Shown here in pieces: positions 1 through 5,018 of a DNA stretch of 6,649 nucleotides. Position 1 is the first letter of the stretch. Every line of letters starts with the position of its first letter. The notes under the pieces were generated by a model. That model made no database searches. It saw nothing but the letters and a program-made list of their open reading frames with translations, and was not told where the DNA came from. The position numbers and the translations under genes were made by a program. Origin of the DNA: MGBC163016 sp910588905 (GTDB lineage: Bacteria; Actinomycetota; Coriobacteriia; Coriobacteriales; Eggerthellaceae); contig CAPGDO010000028.1 in the NCBI GenBank assembly GCA_948616985.1, positions 1-6,649 of the forward strand, read 5' to 3'.

Positions 1-730
1 GCCAAGAGGTAAGGCGATACCACTCCAGGTCATCTTGGCCATTGGCCTCAGACCAAGTGGGGGCATCGGCATACGCTACGCCAGAAGGAGAGTTGACGCC
101 GCTCAAGGTCACAGAGAACGCACCTCGCATCTTCTGGTCATCGGTCTGGCTTATCTTCACCTTCCCCGTTGGAGCAGACACCTTGAACGTCGCCCCGCCC
201 ACAAAGGAGCGCTGGGTACCTTTCAGAGCATAGGCATGCACCTGGTAGTTTCCCGCTGTGGCATGCAGAGACACCGGGATGTCGTTACCCCAAGCAGCTC
301 CCCTCTTCGTCGAGGAGTACCACCTCAGATCATCTTGGCCGCCTGCATCTGACCAGACAGCGAACTGAACGGCATCTGCCATGGCTGCATAACCACCTGA
401 AGCAGAGACGGAGAACCAGGTCTCAGGGGCGTTCACAGACGCCTTGACCGATGAGGGGGCCAAGGTGATGTTGGCACTCGCACCGCCGATGAATACGCGG
501 TTTCCTTGAGAAGTGGTAACGTAGACATGCGTAAGGTAGGTGCCCGGCTGACGATTGGGTGTGAGACAGGGTAGCTCACGAGTCCAAACGCCTTGCCAAG
601 AGGTAAGGCGATACCACTCCAGGTCATCTTGGCCATTGGCCTCAGACCAGGTAGGTGCCTCAACGAAGGCGATCCCCGTAGAGGGAAGACCGCTCACGAC
701 TACCGAGAAAGCCCCGCGCATCTTCTGATC
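1..730 (-). repeat. 594-base direct-repeat unit inside the downstream repeat gene
   Basis: Bases 1-55 are identical to 595-649, giving a period of 594 bases (198 residues), one type-A plus one type-B module. After that first stretch the two A modules diverge. The block from about 156 to 730 lines up without gaps against 6001-6575 (offset 5845), and bases 1-210 also line up with 6440-6649 (offset 6439). By hand count, identity is about 90% over 156-490 and about 91% over 1-210. Offset 5845 preserves reading frame between the two genes. Confidence 0.85.
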
Positions 731-1093
731 ATCGGTCTGGGTGATATCTACTTTGGCAGAAGACATCCGATCCTCAACTATAGGCTCGTCGACAATTGCG
801 TCATCATCCTCATCAGGGTCTTCTTCAGAAACGGCAAGATCCTCGTTCTCTATTGGATCAGAAGGAATCGACGGCTCGATCACCTCATCCATGGGAAGCT
901 CATCTTCACCCTGAACATTAGGCTGTTCGGAGTCTTCTTCCTCATTAGGAAAAGTCTCGTCAATGATAGGTTTTTGCTCTACGCTGGATAGATCGTCCTC
1001 ACCGATCGCTGCAAAAGCGCTCGCCGGAGCCAAACCAACACAAAGCGCAATGGTCAACAAAGATGAGATGATATTGTTCAATCGAATGCCCAT
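1..1093 (-). CDS. Secreted GBS-Bsp-like repeat surface protein, N-terminal part (C-terminus beyond left window edge)
   Basis: The frame is open from an ATG at 1093 to the left edge (364 codons, no stop), so the C-terminus is missing. Residues 1-29 form a signal peptide: Arg-4, a hydrophobic core at 8-22, and an Ala-rich cleavage region ending ASAFA. Residues 30-109 are a Pro-containing acidic linker with about 33 Asp/Glu in 81 residues. Repeat modules follow at about 115-208 (type A, WSEANGQDDLEWY), 217-309 (type B, WSDAGGQDDLRWY) and 312 to the edge (type A again), each matching the GBS-Bsp-like repeat signature. These repeats occur in secreted surface proteins, often beside peptidase, amidase or lysozyme domains, so a catalytic domain may lie past the edge. 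Start 1093 is preferred because GAGGG sits 7 bases upstream; in-frame ATGs at 1111 and 1126 have poorer sites and would put charged residues before the signal peptide. It follows the lipoprotein gene by 43 bases. The function of the repeats is not known to me; binding to cell wall or glycan is inference. Confidence 0.88.
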   Translation of the reverse strand, partial: MGIRLNNIISSLLTIALCVGLAPASAFAAIGEDDLSSVEQKPIIDETFPNEEEDSEQPNVQGEDELPMDEVIEPSIPSDPIENEDLAVSEEDPDEDDDAIVDEPIVEDRMSSAKVDITQTDDQKMRGAFSVVVSGLPSTGIAFVEAPTWSEANGQDDLEWYRLTSWQGVWTRELPCLTPNRQPGTYLTHVYVTTSQGNRVFIGGASANITLAPSSVKASVNAPETWFSVSASGGYAAMADAVQFAVWSDAGGQDDLRWYSSTKRGAAWGNDIPVSLHATAGNYQVHAYALKGTQRSFVGGATFKVSAPTGKVKISQTDDQKMRGAFSVTLSGVNSPSGVAYADAPTWSEANGQDDLEWYRLTSW

Positions 1094-1100
1094 CGGCCTA

Positions 1101-1105
1101 CCCTC
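1101..1105 (-). promoter_or_regulatory. Ribosome binding site deciding the start at 1093
   Basis: GAGGG on the minus strand lies 7 bases before the ATG at 1093. The in-frame ATG codons at 1111 and 1126 have no comparable purine-rich site, so this site selects the start that gives a clean signal peptide. Confidence 0.6.
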
Positions 1106-1136
1106 GTCCATACTCGTGCATTGCATATAAATGATG

Positions 1137-1958
1137 TTACTCCAGAGCTAGGTCGTCTGGATCGATGCACGTGTCTTCTCGCTGCGCGGGAGCACTGGAG
1201 CCAGAGTTATTGCTTACTGAATCGTATCCACCTGAACCTGAACCATAGCTATATGAATGACTCTGCTGCGCTGCAGCTGCGGCCTCCGCTTCAGCTTGGG
1301 CCCGAGCTTCAGCCTCGGCGGCAGCCTCAGCTTCGGCCTGAGCAACCGCTGCTGCCGCATCCGCAATATGCTGCTCACTTTCAAGGGTGCTGACCTCGGC
1401 CTCGTTCTCAAGGTAGGTCAGATAACCAAACCCAGTAGCTGCATCATATTTGACTGCAATGTCCTCCACGCCAACCAATCCTGTTAGGCTCAGTTGATGC
1501 AACACGAAGAGCGTTCCATCAGATGCAGTGAACTGTACGTCATAAACCTCATTCAGCAAGAGATCCTCACCGGTCTCGCTTGCTCCCACCACAGTCTCAT
1601 TCTGAACCTCTTCGCTATCAGGCATTGAGCCCTCCACCTCAACCACAACGCCCTCGAAGAAGATGTCTGCTGTCTGGCCTGCTTCCCACACCTGATCTGC
1701 CGTCATGATGTTCGCGGAATACTCAGGAGCATCCATCAGTTTGAACTGGACTCCTACGATGGACTGCTCAGTGTCATTCTTGATGGGCAGATCAACGACA
1801 GAATCGCTTTCAGCGCCGATCACCAGATCATAGGACGGCTGCTCTTCGATAGCAGGCTCCTCCTCGACCGCTTCCTGCTGACTGCAACCCACAAGTCCCA
1901 CAACGGCAAAGCATGCCGCAGTCCCCATGATAGCCAAGGTGCGAATGATGTTCTTCAT
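1137..1958 (-). CDS. Putative surface lipoprotein with Ala/Glu-rich helical segment and Ser/Gly/Tyr-rich tail
   Basis: The protein has 273 residues. Residues 1-25 are a lipoprotein signal peptide: basic start MKNIIR, hydrophobic core, and lipobox LVGC with Cys25 as the predicted lipidated residue. A Glu-rich spacer (28-40) precedes a folded-looking, beta-rich region at about 42-187 that I cannot assign to a named family. The segment LPIKNDTEQSIVGVQFKL reads like an 'intrinsic contacts with polar groups' strand pattern seen in small extracellular beta domains, but that is inference. Residues 196-232 are almost only Ala, Glu, Gln and Arg and should form a long helix or coiled coil. Residues 233-258 are Ser/Gly/Tyr/Asn-rich and flexible, and the end carries a lone Cys264 in EDTCIDPDDLALE. 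The start at 1958 has AAGGGGG 11 bases upstream. It lies 61 bases after the SGNH gene and 43 before the repeat-protein gene, so it is probably an accessory of the surface module. Being real and a lipoprotein is secure; its role is unknown. Confidence 0.87.
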   Translation of the reverse strand: MKNIIRTLAIMGTAACFAVVGLVGCSQQEAVEEEPAIEEQPSYDLVIGAESDSVVDLPIKNDTEQSIVGVQFKLMDAPEYSANIMTADQVWEAGQTADIFFEGVVVEVEGSMPDSEEVQNETVVGASETGEDLLLNEVYDVQFTASDGTLFVLHQLSLTGLVGVEDIAVKYDAATGFGYLTYLENEAEVSTLESEQHIADAAAAVAQAEAEAAAEAEARAQAEAEAAAAAQQSHSYSYGSGSGGYDSVSNNSGSSAPAQREDTCIDPDDLALE

Positions 1959-1985
1959 GGACGAATGTTCCCCCTTCTGCGCATT

Positions 1986-2002
1986 GAAGCCAGTTCGGCC
2001 TC
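1986..2002 (-). other. Weak hairpin in the SGNH-lipoprotein intergenic gap
   Basis: On the transcribed strand GAGGCC, a five-base loop and GGCTTC can pair as a six-base stem with one G-U pair. No run of T follows, so it is not a convincing terminator. It might be an mRNA processing or attenuation element, or chance. Confidence 0.2.
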
Positions 2003-2019
2003 TCGCAAGCCATCTTTCA

Positions 2020-3525
2020 TCAGCTGATTATAAGATCAAACGTTGCTACCCTCAGAGAAGAAAAGTCGGAGCGGACAAACACTTCAATCCTGACCGCTTT
2101 GTTCAACCACTGACCGCTTCCCGCATAGACCGTATAACCATTATCAGAGCCATCGCCAGTGCACGCGAACGCCTCATAGGTTCTCGTAAGACCCTCCTCA
2201 TCAGAGACGCGCACGAGCACATCATCATCCGGCTGTAGTGCAATGCCTTGAACGCAGCCAGATACCGAGATAAGGCTTCCTTCAACTTGCACGTCACAGG
2301 TAGCTGAAGCATCCGCAGCATCTATCACATCGACGAAGTCCGCATCCGCTGCGGGACACGGCATGATGAATGCCTCGTTAGCCAGATCCGCCACGTGACG
2401 TTGCGCCCGCTCGACAACTACGCAGTCATAGGCTTCATCAAGAAGCTGCAAGCCATTGTAAGGGACCATCTTGTCGAATCTCGCCGTTTCGGTTTCGCAC
2501 GCGAAGAAGGGAAGCAGCCCGATGGCGAACGAGTCTCGGAACATGAGTATCGTACCGTTGGATGCGGCGACCGAAGCATAGGGGTTGGATTCGGTAGGTT
2601 CGGTCACCACAATTCCGTCATTGGGATCAGCACCTTCGACATAATCCCAAAATGCCCCGCTCCGCATCGTCCCCGTTTCACCTGAGCCATCGTTGACCCC
2701 TACGGCATACCAATCCGTTTCGGGGATGGCTGAAACGGGATAAAGCATTCGATTCAAGTCTCCGACGTAGTCTTTCCGCTCTATCAGATCCGCTAGATCG
2801 ATCCCCGCCGTCTCCAGGGAAAGCGCATCTGCAATGGCATCATGCCCAAGGAGCGCACCCTTATCGCTCCAATGCGAATCACGCAAAAAATACTGAACGC
2901 CTCCAGCTTCGGTTAGCACTGAATGCATGTCAACGTGTCGCACTTCATAGGCATCAAGCCACACCTCGAGCATTTCCATGTCATCATTCGCAACCTGTGG
3001 ATAGTAATAAGGCATATCCGACCCATACAAGGAGTTCTTGTCAGGGGCCACCGTGAAAACGAAATCGGCACCCTGCGCCGAGCACCAATCTTGCAGCATC
3101 CGCAGATTGTGCGCTATGTTGCGTGCCTGCCTTTCGTGTAAGGGGGCTTTGTTCTGATAGTCTGCCAACGTGCCAGCGTAATACAGCCACCCTTCCGTCC
3201 CCAGGACAACGTTCTCTGCCGTGGAAACGCCGAACACCGAAGAGAACAAACGGGCATCCGCATCTACCAGGTTCTCTCGATAGGCAAAATGATCTGCAAA
3301 ATACTCTCCTAGATCAGAAAGATAACCCACATTGAATTGGTCCTCCAAGAATAGTTGGGGCGCTTCGGCAAGCTCACGATTCTCCTGAGTTGAATCATTG
3401 GGTGCCCAAGCCATGCCGACCAAGAGAATGAAAAGCGCTCCGATGACCAGTATCACGAAGATCCAGGATGATCCTTTATGAGCAGGCAACGGCTCTCTGA
3501 TGTCGTTCAGCGCTTTATCAGCCAT
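2020..3525 (-). CDS. DHHW/AlgJ/AlgX-like SGNH family O-acyltransferase partner, membrane-anchored
   Basis: The protein has 501 residues with a short cytoplasmic N-terminus, one membrane anchor at about 21-40, and the rest outside the cell. Family marks in order: ENRELAEAP (48-56); the YFADHFAYRENLV stretch (75-87); VLGTEGWLYY (107-116); APDKNSLY (160-167); the DxHW motif DSHW (216-219); and RDSF (330-333), the probable SGNH nucleophile block with Ser332. Asp216 and His218 would supply the rest of the catalytic set, as in AlgJ/AlgX. These proteins take an acyl group passed across the membrane by an MBOAT protein and place it on an extracellular polysaccharide. The MBOAT gene is directly upstream, with 9 bases between them. 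Residues from about 400 to 501 are an additional beta-rich region, reminiscent in position of the carbohydrate-binding module of AlgX, although I see no sequence proof of that. The start ATG has AAGGGGA 4 bases upstream. The acetyl donor and the glycan are unproven. Confidence 0.88.
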   Translation of the reverse strand: MADKALNDIREPLPAHKGSSWIFVILVIGALFILLVGMAWAPNDSTQENRELAEAPQLFLEDQFNVGYLSDLGEYFADHFAYRENLVDADARLFSSVFGVSTAENVVLGTEGWLYYAGTLADYQNKAPLHERQARNIAHNLRMLQDWCSAQGADFVFTVAPDKNSLYGSDMPYYYPQVANDDMEMLEVWLDAYEVRHVDMHSVLTEAGGVQYFLRDSHWSDKGALLGHDAIADALSLETAGIDLADLIERKDYVGDLNRMLYPVSAIPETDWYAVGVNDGSGETGTMRSGAFWDYVEGADPNDGIVVTEPTESNPYASVAASNGTILMFRDSFAIGLLPFFACETETARFDKMVPYNGLQLLDEAYDCVVVERAQRHVADLANEAFIMPCPAADADFVDVIDAADASATCDVQVEGSLISVSGCVQGIALQPDDDVLVRVSDEEGLTRTYEAFACTGDGSDNGYTVYAGSGQWLNKAVRIEVFVRSDFSSLRVATFDLIIS

Positions 3526-3529
3526 CGCA

Positions 3530-3537
3530 TCCCCTTA
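3530..3537 (-). promoter_or_regulatory. Ribosome binding site overlapping the MBOAT stop codon
   Basis: The minus strand reads TAAGGGGA, so the TAA that ends the MBOAT gene is part of the Shine-Dalgarno sequence for the SGNH gene, whose ATG begins at 3525. This favours translational coupling and matched amounts of the two partners. Confidence 0.6.
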
Positions 3538-4953
3538 GAACCTGAAATAGATGAACGGGCTGTAAGCGCCACCTGCAAGCGAAAGCACGCATACTGCCAG
3601 CAGCCCAATGCAGATCGCGCTTCCAACCAGTTCCCATCCTTTTTGATGTGGCGTGGGCAAAGCTCGTATCCTCTCGCGCACTAAGGGGAGCACCGGAAGG
3701 GCGGCAATGGGCCCGACCACGAAAGAGAAGATGAAATAAGGGGTGAGCTGCGCACACCAAACAACCCACGCATCGACGTTCCACGACCCCCACCCTATGA
3801 CCATCTGAGTCAGCATGCAAAGCGCCTGATCGAAGGTCTCCGCTCGGAATACCACGAACGCCAACGTGACCACTAGCATGGCATAAAGCCACCCTAACGG
3901 TTTAGGCAGGCGCTTCACAGGAAGGTATTCCTCTATCAACAAGAACAGTCCGTGGATCAGCCCCCATACCACGAACGTCCATGCAGCTCCATGCCAAAGA
4001 CCGCAGCATACGAAGACGAATATCTTATTGAGCACAGTACGCCCGCATCCTTTGCGGTTACCGCCAAGGGGGATATAAAGATACTCTTTGAGCCATGTCG
4101 AGAGCGAGATGTGCCACCGTCGCCAGAATTCTTTGATGGAAGTAGAGATGTAAGGATAGTTGAAGTTCTCCTTGTAGGTGAATCCGAACATGCGAGCCAT
4201 GCCAATGGCCATATCCGAATACCCGCTGAAATCGAAATATATCTGGAGCAGATACGCCAGTGCGCCGAGCCATGCCAAGGGTGCATTCATATCATTCAAC
4301 GGCATTGCGAAGACAACATCTGCACACTTCGCCATCACATCTGCAATGAGCACCTTCTTCGCAAGCCCTAAGATGAAACGCTTGAGACCGGCCTGGACCC
4401 CGACAAGGGTGATCGTCCTTTGCTGAAGCTGATCGTCTACATCATGATAGCGAATGATGGGGCCAGCGATCAACTGCGGAAAGAAGGAGATGTAGAGCAG
4501 AACGCGCATGACGCTGCGTTGGGCAGGCACATCCCCTCGATATACATCCACGATATAGGAGAGCGCTTGAAACGTATAGAACGATATGCCAATGGGCAAG
4601 AGCAGATGTGGTTCGGGGATGAGAACCGCGCCATTCAAAAACCCGTTGATGGTCTGGATGAACCAATCTGCATACTTGAATAACCCCAACGATGCCAGGC
4701 ACAGAACTATGCTCATGATGCAGAGGGTCTTCTTCAGCATCCCCCTCGATGCTCCAACAAGCAGCCCCGCACCATAGGTGAAGAGCGAAGTGCCGATCAT
4801 CAGCAGTACATAGACAGGTTCGCCGTAGGCGTAGAAGACGAGGCTAGCTATGATCAGCAGGACATTCTGGATGCTCGTCTTTCGTACAGCGAGCGCCAGA
4901 AGGAAGACCACTGGCAAGAAGACGCACAAGAATACGAGCGAACTGAAGACCAC
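3535..4953 (-). CDS. MBOAT-family membrane O-acyltransferase, AlgI/DltB-like
   Basis: The polytopic membrane protein has 472 residues. Family marks in order: the N-terminus MVFSSLVFLCVFLPVVF; SLVFYAYGEP (37-46); LPIGISFYTFQALSYIVDVY (119-138); the SFFPQLIAGPI stretch (156-166); DFSGYSDMAIGMARMFG (241-257); the NYPYISTSIKEFWRRWHISL stretch (265-284) with His281; LYIPLGGNRKG (292-302); and CCGLWHGAAWTF (316-327), where His321 is the expected catalytic histidine. It ends SPFIYFRF, typical of AlgI-like proteins. The enzyme moves an acyl group, usually acetyl, through the membrane to an outside acceptor protein, here most likely the SGNH protein encoded next. No dltA or dltC lies nearby, so teichoic acid D-alanylation is less likely than glycan O-acetylation. 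The start is GTG at 4953: an in-frame TAG two codons upstream rules out a longer protein, and AGGGCAGG ends 10 bases upstream. Family assignment is firm; substrate is inferred. Confidence 0.95.
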   Translation of the reverse strand: MVFSSLVFLCVFLPVVFLLALAVRKTSIQNVLLIIASLVFYAYGEPVYVLLMIGTSLFTYGAGLLVGASRGMLKKTLCIMSIVLCLASLGLFKYADWFIQTINGFLNGAVLIPEPHLLLPIGISFYTFQALSYIVDVYRGDVPAQRSVMRVLLYISFFPQLIAGPIIRYHDVDDQLQQRTITLVGVQAGLKRFILGLAKKVLIADVMAKCADVVFAMPLNDMNAPLAWLGALAYLLQIYFDFSGYSDMAIGMARMFGFTYKENFNYPYISTSIKEFWRRWHISLSTWLKEYLYIPLGGNRKGCGRTVLNKIFVFVCCGLWHGAAWTFVVWGLIHGLFLLIEEYLPVKRLPKPLGWLYAMLVVTLAFVVFRAETFDQALCMLTQMVIGWGSWNVDAWVVWCAQLTPYFIFSFVVGPIAALPVLPLVRERIRALPTPHQKGWELVGSAICIGLLAVCVLSLAGGAYSPFIYFRF

Positions 4954-5002
4954 TGTCTATTCGCCTGCCCTACGATCTTCGGTTGCTTCGTGCTTCGGTT
5001 CT

Positions 5003-5014
5003 CGTACCTGTACG
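5003..5014. other. Short palindrome before the MBOAT gene
   Basis: CGTAC, two bases, GTACG form a perfect 5-base inverted repeat in the 65-base gap between the transglutaminase-like gene and the MBOAT gene. It is too short, and its loop too tight, for a terminator. An operator half-site pair is possible but nothing else supports it. Confidence 0.15.
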
Positions 5015-5018
5015 CCCA

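Noticed and set aside
1..730. CRISPR array or mobile element as the source of the repeats
   Set aside because: The repeats are 594 bases long, wholly coding and match protein modules; no short spaced repeats, transposase or terminal inverted repeats are seen.
593..991. A 132-codon plus-strand open frame opposite the left repeat gene
   Set aside because: It is antisense to the signal peptide, acidic linker and first repeat of a well-supported gene; the predicted protein has no recognisable features.
1094..1136. A possible promoter (TTATAT-like -10) before the left repeat gene
   Set aside because: No matching -35 at a sensible distance; AT-rich gaps of this size often give one such hexamer by chance.
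3518..3892. A 124-codon minus-strand frame overlapping the end of the MBOAT gene
   Set aside because: It is an out-of-frame shadow of the MBOAT gene, rich in His and Arg as expected of a shifted frame.
3535..4953. D-alanylation (DltB) role for the MBOAT protein
   Set aside because: No D-alanine ligase or carrier protein gene is in the window and the neighbour is an AlgJ/DHHW-like SGNH protein, which favours glycan O-acylation, though genes outside the window cannot be excluded.
4954..5018. A terminator between the transglutaminase-like gene and the MBOAT gene
   Set aside because: Only a 5-base palindrome and three short CGAAG repeats are present; no stable stem followed by a T-run.
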